Notes: generated by a model from the sequence alone, not told the origin. DNA of 23,070 nt from an uncultured Eubacteriales bacterium (GCA_958417225.1 CATZCM010000024.1:1-23070), one strand, 5' to 3'; shown: positions 6,927 through 15,038, numbered from the stretch's first letter. Translations and numbers: made by a program.

Positions 6927-7478
6927 ATGAAAAAATTATTATTACATATTTTTTCTATAATTGCATTGTGTTCGTTAATGTTAGGTTGTGCAAGTGCGTA
7001 CAGTGAAATTGAAATCCATCCGGGGAAAATCTTTACTAGAGGCATAGTTACAGATACGTGCTATACTAGTGAATGGCTTGGTTTGAAGTATACTTTAACT
7101 GATCAAATGAAAATGGATGATTTCGATACGGAAGGCAGTGAAAATGCCGTTGCTGAAATGTATGCTAGTGTGAAGGAAATGGAAGATGATATTAGTATAC
7201 TTGTGGAGAAAAGTTCGGCAAATATAGATCAACAGATTAAAGCTCTTAAGGATGAAATCCAAAGTAGATACGATACTGTGGAATTTGAGGATATTTCGCA
7301 GAAAAGTTTGTGTGATCTAAAGTTTATTCAGCTCGGATGCGCTTCTACAATCGATGATGTGCAATTTTATCAGATGATTTTGTTTAAAAAAATCGACGAT
7401 CGCTTCGTTTTTATAATTACCAATGCGTCTACAAAAGAAGATTGTGATAGACTTTTGGATGGGTTTTCAATATTGTAA
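6927..7478 (+). CDS. Putative lipoprotein of unknown function
   Basis: A 183-aa exported protein. It has a typical lipoprotein signal: basic start MKKLLLHIF, hydrophobic stretch, then LMLGC, so Cys 21 should be lipidated and anchor the protein to the outer face of the membrane. The mature part is acidic with one more Cys and no family I recognise. Residues about 70-120 are helical and charged. The pattern of a short alpha/beta extracytoplasmic domain ending in CDRLLDGFSIL fits small ligand-binding or stress lipoproteins only loosely. The ATG at 6927 follows GAAAGGAG by 8 nt. An upstream in-frame start at 6876 lacks an SD and would spoil the signal peptide. It is monocistronic, between two terminators. 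Confidence 0.83.
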   Translation: MKKLLLHIFSIIALCSLMLGCASAYSEIEIHPGKIFTRGIVTDTCYTSEWLGLKYTLTDQMKMDDFDTEGSENAVAEMYASVKEMEDDISILVEKSSANIDQQIKALKDEIQSRYDTVEFEDISQKSLCDLKFIQLGCASTIDDVQFYQMILFKKIDDRFVFIITNASTKEDCDRLLDGFSIL

Positions 7479-7498
7479 AACCTGTATTTGTATAATTT

Positions 7499-7543
7499 CC
7501 CCCTTACGGTGCAGTGATACTGTTATCGTAAGGGGGAGTTTTT
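7499..7543 (+). terminator. Terminator of the lipoprotein gene
   Basis: CCCCCTTACG (7499-7508) pairs perfectly with CGTAAGGGGG (7527-7536), followed by AG and five T. It is 20 nt behind the stop codon. The other flank is A/T-rich, so weak termination of the converging BspA unit is possible. Confidence 0.9.
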
Positions 7544-7658
7544 CTGTTAAGTGGGTCATATTTCGACACGTTATAGATCAATTTACTTCTTTAGATCTAC
7601 TGGTTGAAGAGTGTAATTGTTGTGTAGTGTTGAGTTCGGTTTACTATTATTGAAAAAA

Positions 7659-7781
7659 TTAACCTTGCAAGATATCTTCACAACCTTCTAAATAATCATA
7701 AAGATTACTAGTACACAGTATGTCCTCTGTACAAAATTCAATTATTTCAAATTTCGGTGTCTCATATGTTTCGTTATTCAT
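7659..7781 (-). CDS. 40-aa cysteine-containing peptide with YxxP motif
   Basis: A small gene with an excellent ribosome site: AGGAGG, 8 nt, ATG at 7781, stop at 7659. The peptide starts MNNETYETPKFEIIEF and continues CTEDILCTSN, with Cys at 17, 23 and 34, and ends in LQG. Small ORFs of the form YxxPxxExxEFxTEDxxxTS recur in Ruminococcaceae, and their function is unknown to me. The YxxP element near the N-terminus resembles the leader motif recognised in lasso-peptide precursors. The SD begins only 6 nt behind the stop of the BspA-like gene, so the two are almost certainly one operon. It could be a RiPP precursor or signalling peptide. No processing enzyme is present. Confidence 0.68.
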   Translation of the reverse strand: MNNETYETPKFEIIEFCTEDILCTSNLYDYLEGCEDILQG

Positions 7782-7800
7782 TTTAGCTTCCTCCTGATAC

Positions 7801-10044
7801 TTAAGAGTTTTCATATTCAGCTGCGTATTTTCCGCAGTAATAAGCAGCTATCGCAAAGTTTTTATGAGTTGGATTATTTTCTTTACACTCAATTTCTTTA
7901 GCTAAATAAGTATTTATACTGTATGTTAATACATCCTTAGGTACGGCGTTATCTTCGTCAAGTGGCGTGATTCGAATTTTTTCTGCGTACCACTTAAAAG
8001 GAACTGGAATATCTATATATGAAGATCCACTCGATAGTTCTAAGGTATATGTATAGGATGCGATGCGTACCATAACTTTCGTAGCGGACGTATCAGTGTT
8101 ATAAGTCACTCTGAGTATAGTTCTACTTCCCCAGAGGACTGTTGCTTTTTGCCAAATGCCTCCAGGTTTACACTTTTTATCTTTATCAATTATACCATCT
8201 ATACTAGAAGGAGTGGGAAAAGGTGAATTTGCACTTGAGGAATTGGTTAAGCTAACAGCTGCGTCGCGAAGGTAAAAGATTGCTTTAACTAAAAGTTGGA
8301 GAGTGTCGCTTGGGTCTTCGCTTTGTAGAGGTTTAAGGTATTTCTCTAGTGAAGAACCTGTGAAACTACTTGGTTGGCTTACTTGTGGAATTTGTTCTGA
8401 TGGCAGACATGCAATTAAAAGATCATTTTGTGGACTTATTATTTGCCAAGTATTGTTTTTATTAAGCCTGCACAGCATATTAGTACTAAGATTGTTGTGT
8501 TGAAGAGCAAATTCATATATTTCTTCGGTGATTTTGTTAGGTGTGACGTAATATGAACAGGTGCCATTATTGGATTCTATAGTGCAGTGTAGTTCACTTT
8601 CTTCTTGTTTTAAAGAAATGTTGCAAGGTTCGGCTGAACATACGTCAGTTATGTTTCCTGTTTGGGTGTTTACGTATAAGTGGTAATAAGTAATAGATAC
8701 ACCATTGATTTCACCTTTTAATGTATTTATTAAAGTACATGGAAACGCTTCCGCACCGATAGATGTTACGCTAGCAGGTATATCAATTTTTTCTAACTGG
8801 GAGCACCATGCAAAGGCGTAATTACCGATAGTTCTCAATTGGCTATCGCCGATAAAAGATACAGTAGTTAGTGAGAAGCACTCTGCAAATGCTGCATTAT
8901 CAATATATGTTACGCTAGCAGGTATTTCGATTTTTTCTAACAGGGAGCACCATGCAAAGGCATGATCACCGATAGATGTTGTGCTGGTGTTGATTGTGAT
9001 TGATTTTACTTGAGTTGAAACCCAGAGTAATTGTGTGGCGTCTGCAGAGTATAGGGCACTGTCTGTTTTTTTAAAATTGGGATTACTTTCTACGTTTACA
9101 TTGGAGCACCCTGCAAATGCTGCATTACCAATAGATGTTACGCTAGCAGGTATATTAATTTTTTCTAACTGGGAGCACCATGCAAAGGCGTAATTACCGA
9201 TAGATGTTACACTAGCAGGTATTTCGATGTCTTTTAACTGAGAGCACCATGTAAAGGCGTAATCACCGATAGTTTTCAATTGGCTATCACCGATAAAAGA
9301 GACAGTAGTTAGTGAGGAACAATCTTCAAAAGTGCTTTTGCCAATAGATATTACGTTAGCAGGTATTTCGATGTCTTTTAACTGGGAGCACCATGTAAAG
9401 GCGTAATCACCGATAGATGTTGTGCTGTCGTCGATTGAGATTGATTCTACTTGAGTTGGAACCCAGAGTAATTGTTTGGCGTCTACATAGTATATAGCGT
9501 TATCTTTTTTTACAAAATGGCAATTATTTGTACTTACGTTTACATTGAAGCACCCTGCAAAGGCGGCATTACCAATAGATGCTACGCTAGCAGGTATATT
9601 AATTTTTTCTAACTGGTGGCACCCTGCAAAGGCGTAATCACCGATAGTTTCCAATTGGCTATCGCCGATAAAAGAGACAGTAGTTAGTGAGAAACAATTT
9701 TCAAAAGTGCCTTCGCCAATAGATGTTACACTAGCAGGTATATTAATTTTTTCTAACTGGGAGCACCATGCAAAGGCGTAATCACCGATAGATGTTACGC
9801 CAGAACCTATTACAACTTCTGTGATATTATTATCCCAGGGGTAGGAATTTCCTTGATCGTAGTTATACATATTTCCTGTCCCTTCAATAGTTAATATGGT
9901 GCCCTTTTGGCTAAATGTCATATTATCTCCACATTGGTCTGTCCTATCAGCAAACACAGGTGTTGGGAACATAATGAACAATAAAACAGCAATTGTTGGG
10001 AAAATAAACATAAGGCATATATTGTATATTTTTTTTATATTCAT
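7801..10044 (-). CDS. Secreted BspA-like leucine-rich-repeat surface protein
   Basis: A 747-aa exported protein. Residues 1-32 form a signal peptide (cleavage after PVFA). Residues about 75-435 are BspA-type (LRR_5) leucine-rich repeats with recurring units such as SIGDYAFAWCSQLEKINIP and ASVTSIG. Two longer blocks of the type LLWV-TQV-SI interrupt the array, showing internal duplication of about 145 residues. The C-terminal 300 residues are not LRR. They end in an element (LTYSINTYLAKEI then AIAAYYCGKYAAEYENS) similar to C-terminal domains of other Ruminococcaceae secreted proteins. No LPXTG, lipobox or dockerin is seen. BspA-like proteins often bind host surfaces or matrix, but the ligand here is unknown. 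No SD lies immediately before ATG 10044; see the hairpin at 10054-10114. A 40-aa peptide gene follows in the same operon. Confidence 0.88.
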   Translation of the reverse strand: MNIKKIYNICLMFIFPTIAVLLFIMFPTPVFADRTDQCGDNMTFSQKGTILTIEGTGNMYNYDQGNSYPWDNNITEVVIGSGVTSIGDYAFAWCSQLEKINIPASVTSIGEGTFENCFSLTTVSFIGDSQLETIGDYAFAGCHQLEKINIPASVASIGNAAFAGCFNVNVSTNNCHFVKKDNAIYYVDAKQLLWVPTQVESISIDDSTTSIGDYAFTWCSQLKDIEIPANVISIGKSTFEDCSSLTTVSFIGDSQLKTIGDYAFTWCSQLKDIEIPASVTSIGNYAFAWCSQLEKINIPASVTSIGNAAFAGCSNVNVESNPNFKKTDSALYSADATQLLWVSTQVKSITINTSTTSIGDHAFAWCSLLEKIEIPASVTYIDNAAFAECFSLTTVSFIGDSQLRTIGNYAFAWCSQLEKIDIPASVTSIGAEAFPCTLINTLKGEINGVSITYYHLYVNTQTGNITDVCSAEPCNISLKQEESELHCTIESNNGTCSYYVTPNKITEEIYEFALQHNNLSTNMLCRLNKNNTWQIISPQNDLLIACLPSEQIPQVSQPSSFTGSSLEKYLKPLQSEDPSDTLQLLVKAIFYLRDAAVSLTNSSSANSPFPTPSSIDGIIDKDKKCKPGGIWQKATVLWGSRTILRVTYNTDTSATKVMVRIASYTYTLELSSGSSYIDIPVPFKWYAEKIRITPLDEDNAVPKDVLTYSINTYLAKEIECKENNPTHKNFAIAAYYCGKYAAEYENS

Positions 10045-10053
10045 ATCCGTATC

Positions 10054-10114
10054 GTCACTGAAAGAGATTAGATTTATGTGTGTATTTGTTTTTTTTCAGT
10101 GACTTCCCCCTTTC
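10054..10114 (-). promoter_or_regulatory. Leader stem-loop separating a strong SD from the BspA start codon
   Basis: GTCACTGAAA (10054-10063) and TTTCAGTGAC (10094-10103) are perfect inverted repeats with a 30-nt loop. On the minus-strand mRNA the strong SD AAAGGGGG (within 10104-10114) abuts the 5' arm, and the 3' arm ends 9 nt before ATG 10044. Folding removes 50 nt and leaves an SD-to-ATG distance of about 11 nt. An in-frame TGA inside the element excludes a longer protein. Confidence 0.55.
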
Positions 10115-10220
10115 TTATTCAATCTTTGTTATTTTGGTACTTTTATTGATAAAGCTTTATTCTGCAAGAATTATTGGATCACCTTCCTTCAATACGTATG
10201 AGATGTGTTTTCAGACTGTT

Positions 10221-10254
10221 TTTACAACAGATTATGTATTCTGTGGTAAAAAAA
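10221..10254 (+). repeat. Left inverted repeat of a putative invertible segment
   Basis: A 34-bp sequence containing TTTACAACAGA, an 8-bp core TTATGTAT, then TCTGTGGTAAA and four more A. It matches the reverse complement of 10519-10552 at 32 of 34 positions. Each copy is itself nearly palindromic (11-bp arms around an 8-bp core), the layout of tyrosine-recombinase crossover sites. Confidence 0.7.
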
Positions 10255-10311
10255 TTCTCGAAAATAGTCATAAAGCCTGAAAATAATATGCATATTCATA
10301 CTCTTGTAGCA

Positions 10312-10340
10312 ATTATACTACATTTAATTACGCAAATCAA
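10312..10340 (-). promoter_or_regulatory. Sigma-A promoter inside the inverted-repeat segment, aimed at the BspA-like gene
   Basis: On the minus strand TTGATT (10335-10340) and a perfect TATAAT (10312-10317) with a 17-nt spacer. Transcription would start near 10305, cross the left repeat and reach the BspA ATG after about 260 nt. Confidence 0.65.
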
Positions 10341-10518
10341 CAAAAACAAACTTAAATTCAAAACTTTGTGTGTTTTTACAAATTCACTAATGTATGTTTA
10401 TCTTAACCTTACAATATATATAAATAAATTCTGTTATTCAATTTTAACCCTAAATTAATTAGAAATTTAAATTTTTATAGTGAGTAAATAACAGTTATCA
10501 TTATTTATTCTTTTTTTG

Positions 10519-10552
10519 TTTTTTTACCACAGAATACATATTCTGTGGTAAA
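10519..10552 (-). repeat. Right inverted repeat of a putative invertible segment
   Basis: Reverse complement of 10221-10254 with two mismatches. The central 28-30 bp (10523-10552) is itself a palindrome with 14-bp arms and 2 bp between them. The direct-orientation match has four mismatches, so inverted orientation is the better fit. Confidence 0.7.
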
Positions 10553-10592
10553 TCTATCAAAAAGGCAAAAAAGCCAAGAAAAATATAATTGA

Positions 10593-10715
10593 AAAGAAAG
10601 AGTTACAAAGGATGCAAATGCAGCACAGGCAGAACCTTTTCCACCTACGTACCGTATATTTTTTGAGATTCGTCGTAGCAAATTTAAGCCTAACCCAATT
10701 GGCAACTTAGGTTAA
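10593..10715 (+). pseudogene. Possible 40-codon gene remnant
   Basis: Between a TGA and a TAA, a plus-strand frame without a start codon reads KERVTKDANAAQAEPFPPTY and then RIFFEIRRSKFKPNPIGNLG. The balanced composition looks like the C-terminal end of a decayed protein rather than random A/T-rich frame. The opposite strand also holds a TTG-started 66-codon frame (10505-10705), which uses the palindrome and looks artefactual. I recognise no family. Confidence 0.3.
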
Positions 10716-10733
10716 GCCTCGGTATATAGAATA

Positions 10734-11201
10734 TCACATTGCATACTCCTCTTTTGAGTCTGTAAATAATCCTTCAATTTTTTCCTTTAAACGTTCATAC
10801 ATATCCTTGCACTCAAGTGTGCCAAATGTCTCCAACTCTTTCAAGATAAACCAACCATATCCGTATTCACCTCTGGTTTTCGTTAATTTCTTTCATTAAC
10901 TGGTTTCCACATATCTTGTCAGTTTGTGGAACTATTTTTTTGATCCAGTTTTTCATTAGCATTTACCCTAACGAGTACTCCGTACACAAATACAGTTTCA
11001 TGTGATAAATATCCCGCCTTCTCTATTGCATTTAATATTCATATAGAATATTTCTTCTATTGTTTTCTACATCTGTGTCTAAAATTATAACTTACGGTTA
11101 AAAAATAAGATATTTGCTCATACATCAAATATCTCAAAAACCAATATTTCTTCCACTGTTTCTCTAAGTAACGGTAATTCGCACAAACGCTGTATTAACA
11201 T
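10734..11201 (-). pseudogene. Decayed protein-coding gene, several frameshifts
   Basis: Minus-strand fragments in different frames follow each other in order and look protein-like. They are MLIQRLCELPLLRETVEEIL (from 11201), VIILDTDVENNRRNILYEY (from 11091), AIEKAGYLSHETVFVYGVLV, IKKIVPQTDKICGNQLMKEI, and finally EYGYGWFILKELETFGTLEC to the stop at 10734. Each is closed by a stop or a frame change, so at least three or four indels have broken an original gene of at least 150 codons. I do not recognise the family. It sits between the BspA region and the AAA-ATPase pair. Confidence 0.55.
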
Positions 11202-11228
11202 TACTTGTTAAACCGATCTTTTTTTGAC

Positions 11229-11264
11229 AAAAATAGGGGACTGTTGAATTATAACAGTCCCTAT
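11229..11264 (-). terminator. Terminator of the AAA-ATPase gene pair
   Basis: ATAGGGGACTGTT (11233-11245) pairs with AACAGTCCCTAT (11253-11264) with one bulged G. In the minus direction it is followed by TTTTTG. It is 22 nt behind the stop at 11286. Confidence 0.88.
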
Positions 11265-11285
11265 TATTTTGATTAAAACAAACTA

Positions 11286-13010
11286 TTACTCATCCGTTCC
11301 GATCAAAACTGTCTTTCCCTCAAACGCGAAACCATAGTGAAAAATTTTTTCTTTTGACACACCTCTTGCTAAAAGTTGCGTGTCATACTGTTTTTCTCGA
11401 ATTTGTTTAAGAGCATTTTGAACTGCTCCTTCAAGTGTTTTGTCCCGATTTTGCTTAAACACCTTAAATTCAATCACATATGCATTTCGATTCTTGTCAA
11501 GCGGTTCTAACATCACATCGTACCTTCCAAATCCACTTTCACGATTTGACGTTAACACGTATTTTTTTGACAAATTCACAAGTAACCCTAAAACAAAACC
11601 TTGATAAAATCTCTCTGGTTTTATCATATCAGACGGTTTATTGCACACGTCAAACGAACTGAACATCATCTTTGTAATTTCGTTCATATATTCGTTCATG
11701 TAATCAACATCATTTTCTAGCAGGGCCTTAACAAAATTATTGTATTGAGGGTAAACCTCTTCAAACCACTCGTTCACCATATTTTCAAACATTGTATAGA
11801 CTTCTTTATTTGTTAGCGCTAATCTGTAGTTTTGATCTAAATCTGTACAATCCTTTGGAGCACGTACTATTTTCAAGTATCCGCTCGCAAGTAGCAAACT
11901 CCATATTGCTGTCCTTTTCTTGTTTAGTTGGTTAAACACTATTTGCTCATCGATTTGTACTACCAAATCCTTTCCCTCAAGAAGATCCTCCATAATCTGT
12001 TTTACATCCGGATTTCCCTCCTGAATAAGTTTTCCTACTAAACTATTCGCACTTGTATTTGCCCAGTAAGCCCCTACTTTTCTTTTTTCAATAAAGTTCA
12101 GTATTGACCATGTATTATATATATCTCCATACTCCCCATATTTAAATCCATCATACCATTCTTTCACTTCTTCCTTATGTTTTGACAGTGAAAATTGATC
12201 TAACGCATCAAAAACTTCTTTTTCCGTAAATCCAAACGCTGTTTCATATTTTTGAGATGTTGTTGTTACTACCTCTGGATTATTAAAATCTGAAAAAATC
12301 GATTCCCTACTCACACGCGTTATTCCTGTCATCACTGCTCTTCCCATGTATGGATTTGTCTTAAATGTTGAATTGAAGAGGCCTCGGGTTAATTCAACAA
12401 ATTTATCCCAATAACCATTCACATAAGCTTCTTGCATCGGAGTATCATACTCATCCAAAAATATTAATACTCTCTCACCATAGTACCTATACAAATACGA
12501 AGACAATTCATGTATTGCACTTGTAATCATGATTTCGTAAATAATTTTGTCAGGAGACGTATTTTTAAGATATCTATCCAATATATCAAACCCTTCTTTT
12601 TCTGTTTGACTCAGTGTATCACCCTTTAATAAGTATGCATGTCTCTTATATAAATCCGATATTGCCGAAATAATTCCATCTCGAGCTCCTTCATACGTTA
12701 GGCTTTTTATCCCGGCAAAACTTAAAAATATCACTGGATATTTGCCTTGCATATCCCGGTACTTTTTTTCTTCCCAGATGGATAATCCTCCAAACAGCTC
12801 CTCACCACGACCTTCATATTGATTCGAGAAAAAACACTCCAGCATACTCATATTTATCGTTTTTCCAAATCTTCTTGGTCTAGTTATTAGGGTAACATCA
12901 TCTGCATTTTCCCACCATTCCTTAATAAACATCGTTTTGTCTACATAAAAACATTTCCTTTCTCGAAGCTTCTCAAAGTCTTGAATTCCTATCCCTACTG
13001 CTGATTTCAT
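11286..13010 (-). CDS. AAA-ATPase-like/PDDEXK nuclease-domain protein, copy A
   Basis: A 574-aa protein of the AAA-ATPase_like plus PDDEXK_9 (DUF1703) type. The N-terminal part has a Walker A-like RPRRFGKT (44-51), Walker B LIFLDEYD (182-189) and a sensor-like MTGITRVS (227-234). The C-terminal part has a PD-(D/E)XK core: Asp 498 in GRYDVML and EFK at 514-516. The family is abundant in host-associated anaerobes and often multicopy. Its role is not established (mobile-element, defence or signalling suggestions exist). ATG 13010 follows a GGGGCGGA SD. The gene is a tandem paralogue of the next gene, nearly identical in blocks but divergent around residues 111-212, 345-370 and 402-437. No promoter is obvious in the 134-nt gap to copy B, so read-through from copy B is likely. 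Confidence 0.9.
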   Translation of the reverse strand: MKSAVGIGIQDFEKLRERKCFYVDKTMFIKEWWENADDVTLITRPRRFGKTINMSMLECFFSNQYEGRGEELFGGLSIWEEKKYRDMQGKYPVIFLSFAGIKSLTYEGARDGIISAISDLYKRHAYLLKGDTLSQTEKEGFDILDRYLKNTSPDKIIYEIMITSAIHELSSYLYRYYGERVLIFLDEYDTPMQEAYVNGYWDKFVELTRGLFNSTFKTNPYMGRAVMTGITRVSRESIFSDFNNPEVVTTTSQKYETAFGFTEKEVFDALDQFSLSKHKEEVKEWYDGFKYGEYGDIYNTWSILNFIEKRKVGAYWANTSANSLVGKLIQEGNPDVKQIMEDLLEGKDLVVQIDEQIVFNQLNKKRTAIWSLLLASGYLKIVRAPKDCTDLDQNYRLALTNKEVYTMFENMVNEWFEEVYPQYNNFVKALLENDVDYMNEYMNEITKMMFSSFDVCNKPSDMIKPERFYQGFVLGLLVNLSKKYVLTSNRESGFGRYDVMLEPLDKNRNAYVIEFKVFKQNRDKTLEGAVQNALKQIREKQYDTQLLARGVSKEKIFHYGFAFEGKTVLIGTDE

Positions 13011-13144
13011 ATTTTCCGCCCCTCACTATATTTTTCATAACTACATCAAGTGTTTTTTCTATTAGATTTATTCTCGCAAATTCCTGTCTGTATAAGTTAA
13101 TTTTAAACATACTAATTGTCTATACATTTTTTCTTATTTTCACT

Positions 13145-14842
13145 TTACTCATCCGTTCCGATCAAAACTGTCTTTCCTTCAAACGCGAAACCATAGTGAA
13201 AAATTTTTTCTTTTGACACACCTTTAGCTAAAAGTTGCGTATCATACTGTTTTTCTCGAATCTGTTTAAGAGCATTTTGAACTGCTCCTGTAAGTGTTTT
13301 GTCCCGATTTTGCTTAAACACCTTAAATTCAATCACATATGCATTTCGATTCTTGTCAAGCGGTTCTAACATCACATCGTACCTTCCAAATCCACTTTCA
13401 CGATTTGACGTTAACACGTATTTTTTTGACAAATTCACAAGTAACCCTAAAACAAAACCATGATAAAATCTCTCTGGTTTTATCATATCAGACGGTTTAT
13501 TACACACATCAAACGAACTGAACATCACCTTTGTAATTTCGTTCATATATTCGTTCATGTAATCAACATCATTTTCTAACAGCGCTTTAATGAAATCATT
13601 GTATGATGCACTTTGTTGTCTAAACCAACCCTTTATCATATTCTGGAACATCACTCGAACTTCCTTATTTGTCAGCGCCAATCTATAGTTTTGGTCTAAA
13701 TCTGTACAATCCTTTGGAGCACGTACTATTTTCAGGTATCCACTCGCAAGTAGCAAACTCCATATCGCATTTACCCCACCATCCAATTGATTAAACACGA
13801 TCTGTTCATCGATTTCTGCCACAAGATCTTCTCCCTCAAGTAAACTCTCCATTGTTTTTTTCACATCCGGATTTCCCTCCTGGATAAGTTTTCCTACTAA
13901 ACTATTCGCACTTGTATTTGCCCAGTAAGCCCCTACTTTTCTTTTTTCAATAAAGTTCAGTATTGACCATGTATTATATATATCTCCATACTCCCCATAT
14001 TTAAATCCATCATACCATTCTTTCACTTCTTCCTTATGTTTTGACAGTGAAAATTGATCTAACGCATCAAAAACTTCTTTTTCCGTAAATCCAAACGCTG
14101 TTTCATATTTTTGAGATGTTGTTGTTACTACCTCTGGATTATTAAAATCTGAAAAAATCGATTCCCTACTCACACGCGTTATTCCTGTCATCACTGCTCT
14201 TCCCATGTATGGATTTGTCTTAAATGTTGAATTGAAGAAACTGCGCATAAAACTCGTGAATTCCTTCCAATACCCATTAATATATGCCTCTTGCATTGGC
14301 GTATCGTATTCATCCAAAAAAATAAGCACCTTTTCTCCATAATATTGGTTCAGCCAATTTGTCATATAATTTATTGCTATAGCTGCAGTCGCATCGGACA
14401 TGTCTAAATTCACACTATCAAATAATTGGTTACCTATCTGCTGCAAATGCCCCTCTGTCCTTAAAAAGTTATATTTTTCATATACCCTCATTATATTTTG
14501 AATAACTGCCATTCTTGCTTCCTCGTACGTCGGACTTTTTATCCCAGCAAAACTTAAAAATATTACTGGATACTTGCCTTGCATATCCCGATACTTTTTT
14601 TCTTCCCAGATGGATAATCCCCCAAACAGTTCCTCACCACGTCCTTCATACTGATTCGAGAAAAAACACTCCAACATACTCATATTTATCGTTTTTCCAA
14701 ATCTTCTCGGTCTAGTTATTAATGTAACATCATCTGCATTTTCCCACCATTCCTTAATAAACATCGTTTTGTCTACATAAAAGCATTTCCTTTCTCGAAA
14801 CTTCTCAAAGTCTTGAATTCCTATCCCTACTGCTAGTTTCAT
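13145..14842 (-). CDS. AAA-ATPase-like/PDDEXK nuclease-domain protein, copy B
   Basis: A 565-aa tandem paralogue of copy A, with the same Walker A (44-51), LIFLDEYD Walker B, and a PDDEXK core near residues 489-507 (RYDVML then EFK). ATG 14842 is chosen because AAGGGCGGA precedes it, as in copy A. The frame is open to an ATG at 14872, but that start has no SD and would add 10 residues absent from copy A. About 354 nt (13885-14238) appear identical to copy A at every base, including synonymous sites, with an abrupt loss of similarity at the edge. This indicates recent gene conversion or recombination. Copy B has its own promoter at 14941-14970. Confidence 0.9.
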   Translation of the reverse strand: MKLAVGIGIQDFEKFRERKCFYVDKTMFIKEWWENADDVTLITRPRRFGKTINMSMLECFFSNQYEGRGEELFGGLSIWEEKKYRDMQGKYPVIFLSFAGIKSPTYEEARMAVIQNIMRVYEKYNFLRTEGHLQQIGNQLFDSVNLDMSDATAAIAINYMTNWLNQYYGEKVLIFLDEYDTPMQEAYINGYWKEFTSFMRSFFNSTFKTNPYMGRAVMTGITRVSRESIFSDFNNPEVVTTTSQKYETAFGFTEKEVFDALDQFSLSKHKEEVKEWYDGFKYGEYGDIYNTWSILNFIEKRKVGAYWANTSANSLVGKLIQEGNPDVKKTMESLLEGEDLVAEIDEQIVFNQLDGGVNAIWSLLLASGYLKIVRAPKDCTDLDQNYRLALTNKEVRVMFQNMIKGWFRQQSASYNDFIKALLENDVDYMNEYMNEITKVMFSSFDVCNKPSDMIKPERFYHGFVLGLLVNLSKKYVLTSNRESGFGRYDVMLEPLDKNRNAYVIEFKVFKQNRDKTLTGAVQNALKQIREKQYDTQLLAKGVSKEKIFHYGFAFEGKTVLIGTDE

Positions 14843-14940
14843 ATTTTTTCCGCCCTTCATTGTCTTCTTCATAATATCTCATAATCTAAAGTTTAATATT
14901 CTCTACTATTTCAACTTTTAGTGTAACATATTTACTTTTT

Positions 14941-14970
14941 ATTATATCACACTCTATACCTTCCTAGCAA
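14941..14970 (-). promoter_or_regulatory. Promoter of the AAA-ATPase pair
   Basis: Minus strand TTGCTA (14965-14970), 18-nt spacer, TATAAT (14941-14946) with TG one base upstream (extended -10). It lies about 100 nt before ATG 14842. Confidence 0.7.
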
Positions 14971-15010
14971 TATCAAAAACAACACACAAAAATAAAAATT
15001 CACTAATAAG

Positions 15011-15038
15011 TAAAAGGGACCACTAAATTATGGTCCCT
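15011..15038 (-). terminator. Terminator overlapping the pbp2 stop codon
   Basis: AGGGACCA (15015-15022) pairs with TGGTCCCT (15031-15038) around an 8-nt loop and is followed on the minus strand by TTTA. The 5' arm encodes the last residues of PBP2 (EGP), and the TAA (15028-15030) lies at the base of the loop. The U-run is short. Confidence 0.75.

Larger units (their letters stand above)
10221..10552. other. Putative invertible promoter segment (phase switch) upstream of the BspA-like gene
   Basis: Two 34-bp copies in inverted orientation enclose 264 bp of very A/T-rich DNA without a gene. The only clear signal inside is a promoter (10312-10340) pointing out through the left repeat to the BspA-like gene. 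The arrangement parallels known promoter inversions such as the cwpV switch of Clostridioides difficile. Inversion is inference: no recombinase is encoded here. A miniature transposable element or a pair of regulator binding sites would be alternatives. Confidence 0.5.

Noticed and set aside
10054..10103. 10-bp inverted repeat as a terminator or transposon end
   Set aside because: No U-run on either side and no transposase or target duplication; a leader stem-loop fits better.
10505..10705. 66-codon minus-strand ORF
   Set aside because: TTG start without SD, and its C-terminal part is translation of a palindromic DNA repeat that also gives the same residues on the other strand near 10230.
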